64,000 nucleotides of DNA from Natronobeatus ordinarius (GCF_024362485.1 NZ_CP101456.1:3844001-3908000), one strand, 5' to 3'; numbered from the stretch's first letter, positions 53,167 to 62,544 are shown. The notes: generated by a model not told the origin, from the letters alone. Made by a program: numbers and translations.

Positions 53167-54462
53167 ATGACAGCGACGGACTCTGCCCCAACCGACGGGG
53201 CCGCGACGGCGACGACCGACGAGCGCTCGGATAGCGACCCCGGTCCGACCGATCCCGGCGACCGGATTCTGAGCCTCGACGTCCTCAGGGGATTCGCCTT
53301 GCTCGGCATCCTCGTGATCAACATCTGGCTGTTCGCCCTGCCGACGGCCGGGTGGCTCGATCCGACGCGCTACGGCGGGTTCTCGGGGATTGACTACGCG
53401 GCCTGGTTCGTCAGTCACGTCTTCTTCGAGCAGAAGTTCGTCACGCTGTTTACGTTCCTCTTCGGGGCCGGAATCGTCCTGTTCGTGGAGTCGAAAGAAC
53501 GAAAGAACCAGCCCGCACGTCGGCTGCACTTTCGGCGCGGGTTCTGGCTGCTCGTGATCGGACTCGGTCACGCCTACCTGCTGTGGTACGGCGACATCCT
53601 CGTCGCGTACGCGCTCTGTGGGTTCGTCGTCGTCTTCGTCCGCAACTGGCGACCGAGCCGACTGCTCGTCCTTGGCCTCCTCCTGTTCTCGCTTCCGTCG
53701 CTGCTCTACCTGCTGGGAGGTGTCGGATACGCGATGGCGGAGCCGGGCGTGCAAGCCGACATCGAGGCGGACATCCTCGCCGGCTTCGGTGCGGAGCAGG
53801 GGGCGATCGACGAGGAGATCGCGGCCTACCAGGGAAGCTGGGCCGACCAGCTGGAGTATCGGGTCGCCGCCGTCTTCATGATCCAGACGGTCGGCTTCGT
53901 CTTCGAATCGTTCTGGATGCTCGGCGGGCTGATGATCGTCGGCATGGCGCTCTACAAGTGGGGGGTCCTCTCCAACGAGCGAAGTACGCGATGGTACCGA
54001 CGGGCGTTCCTCGGCGCCGGGACCGCAGGCCTCGCGCTGATCCTCGCCGGCGTCTGGTACCGCGAACTGGTCGACTGGCAGACCGGCCACGTGCTCTTGC
54101 TGGCCAGCCAGTTCAACTACTGGGGGTCGCTGTTGCTGGCGCTGGCGTACGTCTCGGGGATTATGCTCCTCTGTCGGGCCGCGGCTGGCGGACGGGTGAC
54201 CACCGCACTCTCGGCCGTCGGCCGAACCGCCTTCTCGAACTACCTGCTCCAGACGGTGCTCGCCACGACGATCTTCTACGGCCACGGCCTCGGCCTGTTC
54301 GGACAGTTGAGCAGGGCCGAACTCCTCGGCGTCGTCGTCCTGATCTGGGCGATCCAGATCCCGCTATCGGTCGCCTGGCTCGAGCGATACCGCTTTGGCC
54401 CCGTCGAGTGGCTCTGGCGGACGCTCACCTACGGCGAGCGACAGCCGATGCGCCTCGAGTGA
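53167..54462 (+). CDS. DUF418/YeiB-like multi-pass membrane protein
   Basis: A 431-residue membrane protein with about ten hydrophobic helices. It starts with a 35-residue acidic leader and then RILSLDVLRGFALLGILVINI, the typical opening of the DUF418/heparan N-acetyltransferase-related family. Other conserved parts are FFEQKFVTLFTFLFGAGIVLF, GHAYLLWYGDILVAYALCGF, AVGRTAFSNYLLQTVLATTIFYG and RYRFGPVEWLWRTLTYG. Substrate transport or acyl transfer has been proposed for the family; the function is unproven. Confidence 0.88.
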   Translation: MTATDSAPTDGAATATTDERSDSDPGPTDPGDRILSLDVLRGFALLGILVINIWLFALPTAGWLDPTRYGGFSGIDYAAWFVSHVFFEQKFVTLFTFLFGAGIVLFVESKERKNQPARRLHFRRGFWLLVIGLGHAYLLWYGDILVAYALCGFVVVFVRNWRPSRLLVLGLLLFSLPSLLYLLGGVGYAMAEPGVQADIEADILAGFGAEQGAIDEEIAAYQGSWADQLEYRVAAVFMIQTVGFVFESFWMLGGLMIVGMALYKWGVLSNERSTRWYRRAFLGAGTAGLALILAGVWYRELVDWQTGHVLLLASQFNYWGSLLLALAYVSGIMLLCRAAAGGRVTTALSAVGRTAFSNYLLQTVLATTIFYGHGLGLFGQLSRAELLGVVVLIWAIQIPLSVAWLERYRFGPVEWLWRTLTYGERQPMRLE

Positions 54463-54531
54463 GATCGTCCACTTGAGCAGTCCGAGGTCGAGCGCCGACA
54501 CCGCTTTCAGGGCTCATCGAGTACGGATCGC

Positions 54532-54882
54532 ATGGACGACGCAACGAAACCGGTCCGGCTCGCAGACGGCGACGACCTCGACGCCTTCGTCGCCGACGAA
54601 GACGTGGCACTCGTCGAATTCTACACCAAAGGCTGTGCGAAGTGTCAGGCCATGGAGCCGGTGCTCGGCAACGTCGCCCGCGCGACTGCCGTCTCGATCG
54701 GAATGGTCAACCCCGGCGACGATCTCGCGCTCGCCGACCGCTTCGCCATCCAGTCGGTCCCCACGCTCGTGCTCTTCGTCGACGGCGAGGAAGTCGCCCG
54801 CCTCGCCGAGGGCTTCCAGGGCGGGGACGACGTGGTGACGTTCCTCGAAGAGCACGTCCCTGAGGCCGTGGACGCGGCATGA
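54532..54882 (+). CDS. Thioredoxin-fold protein with a CAKC active site
   Basis: A 116-residue thioredoxin-like protein. The motif is EFYTKGCAKCQAMEPVLGNVAR, so the two Cys (35 and 38) are separated by Ala-Lys instead of Gly-Pro. It then has GMVNPGDDLALADRFAIQSVPTLVLFVDGEEVARL with the cis-proline. The changed CxxC would shift its redox potential relative to standard thioredoxins, and it may serve a special substrate. It is downstream of the DUF418 gene with 69 bp between. Confidence 0.88.
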   Translation: MDDATKPVRLADGDDLDAFVADEDVALVEFYTKGCAKCQAMEPVLGNVARATAVSIGMVNPGDDLALADRFAIQSVPTLVLFVDGEEVARLAEGFQGGDDVVTFLEEHVPEAVDAA

Positions 54883-55002
54883 AGCTGCCCTCTGAATCCT
54901 GCTGGCGGACGACGACGGGTACCGCTGTCGTTTCACGGGTCGCGACGGCCGAGCCACGATTGCATCCCCTCGGCGATCGGCGAACTGTGCCCATCGACCG
55001 GC

Positions 55003-55356
55003 TCAGACGAGGTCGTCGACGCAGTCGGGAACGTACGGGCTGTCGACGCTGACGTCCATCCCGTCGCGGCGAGCGAGCACCACCAGCGTTAGGACTGGCA
55101 GACAGACGAGATCGTCCGCACTGGTTTTGTTCTCGAAGTCGACGTTGTCGTCGTGCCACTCGAGGAACTGCGCGATTCCGTCCTCGAACGCCTGTTCGTC
55201 GCGGTCGACGATCCCGGTCAGGGCATGCCACAGTGCGCCGAAATACTCGGGATGATCGTCGGGGAGCTCGTCGAGGTATTCGACCTCGAGGCCGCGATCC
55301 TCGAGGAACTGTGGTCCTGCTTCTTCTTCGAGGGTGTCATACAATTCATCTCATGG
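55003..55356 (-). pseudogene. Truncated Imm49-like protein, N-terminus lost to an insertion
   Basis: The readable part (about 118 residues: DELYDTLEEEAGPQFLEDRG... to DSPYVPDCVDDLV) has no ATG; the first usable start in the frame is a TTG. The frame runs without a break from the transposase remnant upstream, separated only by its TGA stop (KLAP-stop-DELYDTLEEE). This shows the 5' part was replaced by IS sequence. The ALWHALTGIVDRDEQAFEDGI and LPVLTLVVLARRDGMDVSVDSPYVP blocks resemble the C-terminal half of Imm49-type immunity proteins. The family assignment is tentative. Confidence 0.5.
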
Positions 55357-55730
55357 CGCGAGCTTGGTTCGGCCCGGATTTTTACCCTGTTCGTAGTTCG
55401 TGATGGCGACGATGACTCGAAGACACAGTCCAAGATACGCTTGTACCCGCGCATGGACGCGGCCTCGGGCGCGAAGCGTCCCGAGGCCGCAGTCTGAACA
55501 CGCTCCAAACGTTCGCTCAACTTGCGTTCGACGCTTGTAGGTCTCAGCGAGGATCGAACGCTTGAGCGTCACATCCTCGGTAAATTCGCTGATTCGATCT
55601 TCGATTCGGTAGTCGATATCGAGCGGATCAGTGGTGTTTCGTGGATTGTACGGGGCGATCGGCACGGTTTCTGCTTGAAGCAGGAAGTCGTGCCAGTCAA
55701 GGATGTCGTAGGCACCATTGGTCTTTAGTT
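55351..55730 (-). pseudogene. C-terminal remnant of a DDE transposase
   Basis: About 125 residues are left: TNGAYDILDWHDFLLQAETV..., then EDRISEFTEDVTLKRSILAE and YKRRTQVERTFGACSDCGLG, ending GKNPGRTKLAP. The Y-x2-R-x3-E pattern (YKRRTQVE) is the C-terminal signature of IS5/IS4-like DDE transposases. Its 5' side is cut exactly at the inverted repeat of the IS at 55722, so that element jumped into or next to it. It belongs to a different transposase from the one in the 1.4 kb element. Confidence 0.75.
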
Positions 55731-55785
55731 AGGCCTCAGCAGTCGGTTTGATGGCGGTAGCGAGCTGTTCCTGGAGAACTGGCCG

Positions 55786-57046
55786 TTATTTGTGGATTTT
55801 CTGTGCATCGGCGATCAGCCGATCGAGCAGTGGCGGTGGAGAATACCCAAGATAACCACTCAACCTGTAGAGAATGAGCTGGGCGTGCGACCGGAAGGTC
55901 GCCGCCCAGCGTTCCGGCGGAAACACGAGGTCATCATCTGCGTGTTCGATGACCAGACTGAGCAACTCACGGCTCACGACCAAGGACAACAGCGCCGCGT
56001 ACAGCAGAATCTCTACGACGTGCTTCTTCGTCGTATCGAACTCATCCAGTCTGTACTGCGTCTTCAGCTCCCGAAACAGCAGTTCTACTTCCCACCGGCA
56101 TCGGTAGATCGTCGCTAGATCCTCCGGCAGGAACTCTTCGCGCGAGAGGTTCGTGATGTACAAGTGGTAGTCGTCGGCGTCCTCGTTGCGGACGCCGACG
56201 ACGCGGAACCGTTTCGTATCACGTGACTGCGTGCCCGCGTACTCTCTCTCTCCGGTCAAACTCGATCTCAACTTCGACATCGATGTACTTGCGACAGAGA
56301 TCGTCCACGACGTCGAAGATTTTCTTCCCTACCAAGGGAATGGCGCGGCCGCGCCATTCCCGAAATTCGTCGGTTACAACCGGGTTAGAGCTGCGTTTCA
56401 GCCGACTCACGAAGTAGCCGTCGTTCTCGTCGATCAACGCGAACCGCCGGTACTTGAAATAGGCCAGATCAAGGATCGCTAGCCGACCTTCGAGCCACGA
56501 TCCTGTCTCGAACTGCGTACTGTCGTGTCGTTTCTCGTCTGTGACGCTGAACCGGTCGATCGTCTGCTCAGTGACGTTGTGGAGCAGGTGGAGCCGTGCT
56601 CCAGCCTGCTCCTCGCGGCGACCTTCGTACTCCTCAGAAAGCAACTCGTGGAGCCGGAGAACCGTTCCATCTGCGATCATCACGTCTCTGAATCGGTTGA
56701 ACTCTTCTGAGACGGTGTGGGGGACAGCGACCTCGTCGAGCCCGTACTCGACGAGGTCGCGGAGGTACTCTGCGAGAGTCGGCGTCAACCGCTGATAGAA
56801 GCCTCCTGCGGACAATGTCCTGTCTGCAGTCGAGTTGTAGCTCCGTCTGAAGCTGGCGAGCGTTCGGCTTGCGCCGCCGGCGAAGCCGAACGCAAATGAC
56901 CAGACGAGCGGTGGAATCTGCAGCTTCCGGTCGCGCTCGACCACGCCGACGGCATCGGCGTGGTCTTCGAGCGCTTCAGATGGAAGGAAGTTAGTGAGAC
57001 GACGTTCAATATCGTGTGAGGAGGGTTTGGTGTGCACAGCTAACAC
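55786..57046 (-). pseudogene. IS4-type transposase split by a frameshift
   Basis: The N-terminal part (57046-56219, GTG start, 275 residues) and C-terminal part (56280-55786) are in different frames. The first has catalytic Asp in DVMIADGTVLRLH and ILDLAYFKYRRFALID. The second has TNLSREEFLPEDLATIYRCRWEVELLFRELK, the Y-x2-R-x3-E-x6-K signature with the catalytic Glu. The frames meet at a (CT)5 run, and two more bases there would give a continuous protein. The element is therefore probably immobile unless the shift is bypassed. Confidence 0.8.
56242..56251 (+). repeat. (CT)5 microsatellite at the transposase frameshift
   Basis: CTCTCTCTCT at 56242-56251 (GA repeat on the coding strand) lies exactly where the two transposase frames cross. 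A change of one repeat unit (2 bp) would restore the reading frame. Replication slippage can therefore explain the break. Confidence 0.75.
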
Positions 57047-57123
57047 CTCCTCATTCCTTCCGAAAAGTAACTCCGATAAGCCGCCGCTATCGTGCGGTTT
57101 TGCGCCTAACTAAAGACGGATGG

Positions 57124-57366
57124 ATGTTTTTGACAGCCCTCTTCGCTGGCGATGAGATCACGGTGAACGAGGAACCAATTGACCCGTTATCAGTTCCCTC
57201 ATCGCTCGAGACAGTGTTTACGTTCATTGCGATCATCCTTGCGCTCACAATGGCGATTACGGTGCTCGCCACGTTCGTGTACGCTGTCGTTGGTACGCTA
57301 AAGGCAGTGTTTGGATCTGTCTGGTCGTACCCCGGTGCGGTTGATATTGTCGGCCGACTCCGGTAG
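57124..57366 (+). CDS. Small membrane protein beside the IS, possibly truncated
   Basis: An 80-residue frame (MFLTALFAGDEITVNEEPID...) with one long hydrophobic stretch, TVFTFIAIILALTMAITVLATFVYAVV, and a short tail GAVDIVGRLR. The ATG lies 8 bp from the inverted repeat of the IS, and the frame continues into IS sequence. The original 5' end has probably been lost. AT content is higher than in the neighbours, as is usual for acquired DNA. No function is assigned. Confidence 0.45.
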   Translation: MFLTALFAGDEITVNEEPIDPLSVPSSLETVFTFIAIILALTMAITVLATFVYAVVGTLKAVFGSVWSYPGAVDIVGRLR

Positions 57367-57396
57367 CAACCGTTGAAACGAGTACTATAGCTACTG

Positions 57397-58338
57397 CTAC
57401 GCGAAGTCGTCCTCGAGCGGGAACGTCGCCAGCTGGGCCGCCGAGAGCAACACCCGATCTTTCTCGTAGCCGTGGGCGATCGACTCGACCATGCCGTCGG
57501 CGTCGGCGAGCGGGAGAAAGCGAACGATCGTCCCCTGGTCGTCGACCTCGAGCAAGAGTAACGCGTGGGGGAACGACGAGACGGCGGGGACGGTGAGTTC
57601 CCGAACGCCGCCAGAGCGTTCGATCGCGGGGAAGTGGAGGTGGCCGGTGACGACCAGCGGCACGTCGTGGCGGGCGAGCAGGGAGACCAGCGGCTCGGGG
57701 TTCGAGAACCCCGGCACCTCGCCTTCCATCGGGAGCTCGCCGCTCCAGCGCTCGTAGAGCGCCCCCGTCGCCGGGAGGTTGTGGTGGACGACCACGATCG
57801 TCGCGTCGACGGCCGCCGCAGAGAGCGTCTCGTCGAGCCACATCAGCGTCTCGGCGTCGACCCGGCCGTCCCACGTCTCGGCGGGCGAACCGGGGGTCGC
57901 CTCGTGGCTGTCGAGGCCGATCACCTCGAGTCCGCCGACGCGGACGCGAAACGGCAGTCCCGCCCCGTCGGGCGTGTACCGCGCCTCGAACTCGGGGATC
58001 GGGAGCGACTCGAGCTCGTCGAACGTCGTCGGGAAGTCGTGGTTGCCAGGCACCGCGACCATCGGTGGGTCGAACGCGGCCAGTTCGTCGAACAGGTCGA
58101 ACTCCGCGGGGTTGCCGTTTCTCGTCAGGTCGCCCGCGACGACCACGCCGTCGACGTTGCGTTCGTTGACGGCGTCGACGGCACCCCTGAGGTGTCGCTC
58201 CGTCCGGTGGAATACCTTCCACGTCCCCGTCGCGTCCGTCGCCAGGTGAACGTCGGAGAAGACGGCCAGCCGCGTCGGCTCCGCGGCGATCGGTCGCTCG
58301 AGGCGCGCGAGGACTTGCCCAGCGTGTCGATTTTTCAC
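57397..58338 (-). CDS. Calcineurin-type metallophosphoesterase
   Basis: A 313-residue phosphoesterase. The metal-site motifs are VFSDVHLATD, VVAGDLTRNGNPAEF, AVPGNHDFP, VVVHHNLPA and VTGHLHFPAIER. It resembles the Icc/CpdA-like group that hydrolyses cyclic nucleotides or phosphodiesters, but the substrate is not known. The GTG start at 58338 is chosen because upstream in-frame codons overlap the divergent exported-protein gene. Confidence 0.85.
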   Translation of the reverse strand: MKNRHAGQVLARLERPIAAEPTRLAVFSDVHLATDATGTWKVFHRTERHLRGAVDAVNERNVDGVVVAGDLTRNGNPAEFDLFDELAAFDPPMVAVPGNHDFPTTFDELESLPIPEFEARYTPDGAGLPFRVRVGGLEVIGLDSHEATPGSPAETWDGRVDAETLMWLDETLSAAAVDATIVVVHHNLPATGALYERWSGELPMEGEVPGFSNPEPLVSLLARHDVPLVVTGHLHFPAIERSGGVRELTVPAVSSFPHALLLLEVDDQGTIVRFLPLADADGMVESIAHGYEKDRVLLSAAQLATFPLEDDFA

Positions 58339-58459
58339 AGAGCGGCTGTCGGTCACAGGAATACCGACGGTAACGGACCGGTTAACTGTCTCCCCGTCGA
58401 GTCGAAACCGTGTCACGAAACCGACAGCCCTTTGTGTCAGATCACGCGTTGTTGCAGTA

Positions 58460-59935
58460 ATGTCCGAATCGGTCCCCAGACGGACGGTCCTCCGAACGGT
58501 CGGGGCGGCGACGGCGGCGACGCTCGCCGGGACGAGCACCGCGAGCGCCGACACCGACGTCCTCACCGAGAAGCCGCCGGTAACGTGGTCACGAACGTAC
58601 GATCCCGGTGACCTGATCGCCTCGACCGCCGCTCCCCACCACGGAAGGGCCACCGTGTACGACGTTTACCCGACCGACGACGGGGCCCTGCTGGTCGGTC
58701 AGGTCATAACGCGGGACGCGTCCCACGGCTGGCTCACCGCCGTCGACGATGCGGGTCGACACCAGTGGGAACGCGTCTTCGACGACGGTGCTGGGTTTCG
58801 CGCCGTCGAACCCGCGACGGCCGACCGTGGCGGCGAACCCGGGTTCGAGGCGTCCGGCGCGCTCGTCTGCGGGTCGACGAACTTCGTGATGGAGGCTCCC
58901 GAAGCCGGCGCCAGGAACGGCGATCCGTACTGTGTCCGCGTCGACGGCGAGGGGACCGCCGAGTGGCGACTCACGTACCAGACGGACCGTTCGTTCGGCG
59001 GGACGTACGGCGGTTCCGACGACAGCGGCGAGATCGGCGGGAGCGGTCGGCTGCTGGACGTAGCCAGCGTCGAAGACGGGTACGTGGTTGGGGGGCACGT
59101 GAGCGAAGGCCGCCACGTTCGGAGCACACCGATCGCGATGGGACTCGATGCCCACGGCGACGTCGAGTGGCGGTGGCGCCACCCCAACGAGGAACGCGGA
59201 ACCGTCCGATCGGTCACGTCCATTGCGGACGACGTGCTCGTCGTCGGCTCACCCAGGGGAAGCGCCGGGGAAACGTCCTGGGTGGCCAGGCTCGGCGGTG
59301 ACGGCGAAACGGTCTGGTACGAGTCGATCTGGAACGACGAAACCGATGGCGACGGTCTCACCGGAATCGGCGCCGGCGACGGAACCGCTCTCGTCGCCGG
59401 TCTGCGGGAACGCGGTGACGTGGGCTTCGTCGCCGTCGACGGTGCTGACGGCGACGTCCGGTGGCGTGGTTCCGTCGCCGTCGACGGCGCGAGCGAACTC
59501 GAGGACGTCCTGGCGGTCGGCGACGGCTACGTCCTCCTCGGCGCTCGAGGGACCGAGGACGGACGGGAGGCGTGGCTGCACTCGATCGGAGCCGATGGCG
59601 ACTCCCGCTGGAGCGAGGAGGTCGGCGAGGGACGACGGACCCGTGGCCACGTCCTCACCGTCGCCGACGACGGGGGGCTCCTCGTCGGTGGGGAGACGAC
59701 CGACGACAGCACGCTCGCCTGGCTCGCCAAGCTCGGCGGAGACGAGCCGGAAGACGGATCCGGGTGGGGGCTCGAGACGCCGTCGCTCCCCGGGTGGGCA
59801 ACGACGTTCGCCGTCGGCGTCGGCGTCGGCGCGGGGCTCGTCGGCGCGGCGTCGCGGCTTCGGCGTGGCAGACCGACGTCGACCGACGCAGCGGCTCGCT
59901 CGAGCGAACCGTCGGCGAGCCGAGCCGACGAGTGA
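58460..59935 (+). CDS. TAT-exported beta-propeller protein with a C-terminal membrane anchor
   Basis: A 491-residue protein. The N-terminal signal is PRRTVLRTVGAATAATLAGTSTASA (twin arginine). The mature part has repeated blades (DGYVVGGHV, DDVLVVGSPRG, GDGTALVAGLRERGDVGFVAVDGADGDVRWRG, GDGYVLLGARG, DGGLLVGGETTDDSTLAWLAKLG), with Gly/Trp spacing like PQQ-type or WD40-like propellers. A C-terminal helix, GWATTFAVGVGVGAGLVGAASRLRRGR, would anchor it. No enzyme activity can be read. It is divergent from the phosphoesterase. Confidence 0.8.
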   Translation: MSESVPRRTVLRTVGAATAATLAGTSTASADTDVLTEKPPVTWSRTYDPGDLIASTAAPHHGRATVYDVYPTDDGALLVGQVITRDASHGWLTAVDDAGRHQWERVFDDGAGFRAVEPATADRGGEPGFEASGALVCGSTNFVMEAPEAGARNGDPYCVRVDGEGTAEWRLTYQTDRSFGGTYGGSDDSGEIGGSGRLLDVASVEDGYVVGGHVSEGRHVRSTPIAMGLDAHGDVEWRWRHPNEERGTVRSVTSIADDVLVVGSPRGSAGETSWVARLGGDGETVWYESIWNDETDGDGLTGIGAGDGTALVAGLRERGDVGFVAVDGADGDVRWRGSVAVDGASELEDVLAVGDGYVLLGARGTEDGREAWLHSIGADGDSRWSEEVGEGRRTRGHVLTVADDGGLLVGGETTDDSTLAWLAKLGGDEPEDGSGWGLETPSLPGWATTFAVGVGVGAGLVGAASRLRRGRPTSTDAAARSSEPSASRADE

Positions 59936-60012
59936 CGAACTCAGGCGCGCTCGCGACGACGCTTGCGTGTTCAGTGGCCGGAGGCAGGGCCCCTGCGTCC
60001 GTACCGGAGCCT

Positions 60013-61011
60013 ATGAGCGAACAGTCGTTCGAGCGACGACACGCCGCGTTCCGGTGGGCGGTGATCGAAGGGAACCGGCTGGTCGTCGCGGGGGCGTTCC
60101 TCGGCGCGATCGCGCTGGTGCTGGTCGGGTTGCTCGCGGTGAACCTGTTTCCGCGGGCGCCCGGCGAGCCGCTGTACCTCCTGTTCAGCGCCTTCCTCGG
60201 CGGGAACCTCACGCTGATCTCGGTCGTCATCGCGATCAACCAGGTCGTCTTCTCACGGGAGCTCGGCTCGCCGGGGGACTTAGCCCAGCGAACGCGAAAC
60301 GCCGTCGAGTACCGTGACCAGGTCCAGGACGCGATCGATCGGGCGGTGAGCCCCGTACTGCCGGGATCGTTCCTGCTGGTGCTCCACGAGAACCTCGGCG
60401 CACGGGCACAGGCGTTGCGCGAGACGGTCACGAACCCCGGCGAAGACGACCTCTCCGCGGAACTCGACGAACTCGTGGGCGCGCTCAGGGGCGACGTCCG
60501 CACCGTCACGCGGGCGCTCGACACCCCCGCGGCGGACGAGCAGATCTTCGGCGCGATCGCGGCGACGCTCGGGACGACCCAGGCCGAACAGCTACACGAC
60601 CTCGCCCGGCTCGAGACGAGCTACGACGATCGGCTGTCCGACGAACAGCGCGAACTGTTCGCGTCGATTCGCGAACTCCTCTTACACATCGACGTCGCCC
60701 GGAAGTACTTCCGGACGGTCTACATCACCAAGGAGCTCTCGTTCCTCTCGAGGATGCTCTTGGTCGTCGGCCTCCCGGCACAGCTGTTCACGGGGGCGAC
60801 GCTCGCGGTGTACGATCTCGCGGCGATCGAGGAACTCCCGGTGGCCGCGATCGTCGCCGCGACGGTGATCGCCATGATCGCCTCGTTCGCGCCGCTCGCG
60901 ATCCTGGCGTCGTTCGTCCTCCGGCTGTCGTGGGTGGCCCAGCGAAACGCGACCGTCATGCCCTTCGCAGCCTCCGAGAAGGATTACACACTGTTCTCGA
61001 GCGGGGACTGA
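60013..61011 (+). CDS. Haloarchaeal membrane protein of unknown function
   Basis: A 332-residue protein with two membrane helices near residues 25-48 and 52-80 (including LLFSAFLGGNLTLISVVIAINQVVFSREL), a soluble helical middle (EYRDQVQDAIDRAVSP to RELLLHIDVARKYFRTVYITKELSFLSR), and two further helices near 255-310. The pattern of two plus two helices with a large cytoplasmic domain recalls bestrophin-like channels only loosely. Family not recognised. ATG 60013 starts MSEQSFERRHAAFRWAVIEG. Confidence 0.75.
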   Translation: MSEQSFERRHAAFRWAVIEGNRLVVAGAFLGAIALVLVGLLAVNLFPRAPGEPLYLLFSAFLGGNLTLISVVIAINQVVFSRELGSPGDLAQRTRNAVEYRDQVQDAIDRAVSPVLPGSFLLVLHENLGARAQALRETVTNPGEDDLSAELDELVGALRGDVRTVTRALDTPAADEQIFGAIAATLGTTQAEQLHDLARLETSYDDRLSDEQRELFASIRELLLHIDVARKYFRTVYITKELSFLSRMLLVVGLPAQLFTGATLAVYDLAAIEELPVAAIVAATVIAMIASFAPLAILASFVLRLSWVAQRNATVMPFAASEKDYTLFSSGD

Positions 61012-61032
61012 CCCGCTCGCCGTTTGTAAACC

Positions 61033-62544
61033 TCACGCTCGAGCGCGCTCGAGCGCGTCCGCCGCGTTCAGGACGGTCGCGTCCTCGAAGCGCCTCCCGA
61101 CGAGCTGGAGGCCGACGGGGAGGCCGTCGACCGCGCCGGCGGGGGTGCTGATCGCGGGGTGGCCGGTCCGGTTGAACGGGGTCGTGTTGGCGACGATGCC
61201 CGTCTCCCGGAGTCGGTCGAACTCGTCCTGGTCGGGCTCGAGCTTCGGCGCGGTCACGACGGTCGTCGGCATCGCGAGCAGGTCACAGCGCTCGAGGGCC
61301 TCGTCGTAGCGCTCGGTCAGCTCGACGACGAGGTTCATCCCGTCGGCGTAGTACCGCGAGTGGTACTCGTTGTTGGCGTAGCTTCCCATCAGCAGCGACA
61401 GCTTGAGCCGCGCCGGGAAGTCGTCGGCCTGCGCTCGTCGAAACTTCCCGAAGGTGTCGACCCAGGAGGTGTTGTACCACGCCTTCCAGCCGTGGCCGAG
61501 CCCCTCACCGATCATCGCGTCGAGCAGCCCCTCGGCCGAACACACCGTGTGGATCGCGTCGGCGTCTTCGTGCATCGGCACCGACACCTCCTCGATCGAC
61601 GCGCCACGTTCTGCGAGCGCGTCGATCGAGTTCCGAACCGCCTCGAGCACACCCTCGTCGGCTTCGGGTTTCTCGAAGCCTTCCGTCAGCATACCGATCG
61701 TCAGTTCGGAGACGTCGCCGTCGAGACACTCCTCGTAGCGCTCGACGGGCACCGGCGCGTGACTCCGGAGGTCGCGTTCGTTGCTGCCCGCGATGGTCGA
61801 GAGGACGCGGGCGACGGTCTCGACGTCCGGCCCCATCGGCCCCGGATGGTCGACGGCGTGCTCTAAGCCGACACAACCCGTGTACGGGACGAGTTCGTAG
61901 GTCGGCTTGTGGCCGACGACGCCACAGAGCGCGGCAGGGATGCGGACGCTGCCGCCCTGGTCAGAGCCGATCGCGGCGTCGACCTCCCCGGTGGCGACGA
62001 CGACCGCACTGCCGCCGCTCGAGCCGCCGGCCGTGTGCTCGGGGTCGTGGGGGTTCCTGATCGGCCCGAACGTGCTGTACCCCGAGGTGGTTATCGCCAT
62101 GTCGTCCATGTTCGTCTTGCCGACGACGTCCGCACCGGCGGCGAGCAGGCGCGTGACGACCGTCGCGTCGACGGTCGGGACGTAGCCCTCGACGACCTGC
62201 GAGCCACAGGTCATCTCCACGCCGGCGACGCAGACGTTGTCCTTCACCGCGACCTCCCAGCCCTCGAGGTCGCCGTCCCCGTCGTCGTCACCCGCGACGC
62301 GACACTTCGTCACCCACGCGTTGTGGGGATCCTCGTCGTCCCGTGGCCGTCGCCCCCCGGTTCGTTCGCGGGGCTCGCGACCCCCGAGCCTGGGCTCGAG
62401 GTCGTACGAACGGACCGTCTCGTAGGCCTCGACGCGTTCGCGGGCCAGCTCGCTGAAGACAGCAGCCTCCTCGTCGGTGAGCTCGAGGTACAGCGAGTCG
62501 GCCAGTGCTCGCAGATCGTCCGCCGTCGGCGGTCGAATCGGCAT
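61033..62544 (-). CDS. Amidase (amidase-signature family)
   Basis: A 503-residue amidase related to GatA. The triad appears as Lys in VAVKDNVCVAG, Ser in AGGSSGGSAVVVATG and Ser in GSDQGGSVRIPAALCG. The N-terminal 90 residues (LYLELTDEEAAVFSELARERVEAYETV) are like those of stand-alone amidases. The middle differs from GatA and the gene has no gatC next to it, so it is probably a separate amide hydrolase rather than a tRNA amidotransferase. Substrate unknown. Confidence 0.88.
   Translation of the reverse strand: MPIRPPTADDLRALADSLYLELTDEEAAVFSELARERVEAYETVRSYDLEPRLGGREPRERTGGRRPRDDEDPHNAWVTKCRVAGDDDGDGDLEGWEVAVKDNVCVAGVEMTCGSQVVEGYVPTVDATVVTRLLAAGADVVGKTNMDDMAITTSGYSTFGPIRNPHDPEHTAGGSSGGSAVVVATGEVDAAIGSDQGGSVRIPAALCGVVGHKPTYELVPYTGCVGLEHAVDHPGPMGPDVETVARVLSTIAGSNERDLRSHAPVPVERYEECLDGDVSELTIGMLTEGFEKPEADEGVLEAVRNSIDALAERGASIEEVSVPMHEDADAIHTVCSAEGLLDAMIGEGLGHGWKAWYNTSWVDTFGKFRRAQADDFPARLKLSLLMGSYANNEYHSRYYADGMNLVVELTERYDEALERCDLLAMPTTVVTAPKLEPDQDEFDRLRETGIVANTTPFNRTGHPAISTPAGAVDGLPVGLQLVGRRFEDATVLNAADALERARA

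Larger units (their letters stand above)
55722..57116 (-). mobile_element. Insertion sequence of IS4 type (ISH8-like), 1395 bp
   Basis: The ends are 13-bp perfect inverted repeats: TCTTTAGTTAGGC at 55722-55734 and GCCTAACTAAAGA at 57104-57116. The size and the transposase fit the ISH8-like IS4 group of haloarchaea. No target-site duplication is visible in the flanks (CACCATTGG against CGGATGGAT), so the two sides may not come from one insertion. The flanking genes are truncated on both sides. Confidence 0.8.

Noticed and set aside
55722-57116. Target-site duplication of the IS
   Set aside because: The 8-10 bp flanking the two inverted repeats do not match, so no duplication can be claimed.
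61033-62544. Second gatA
   Set aside because: It lacks a gatC partner and has a longer N-terminal region like stand-alone amidases.
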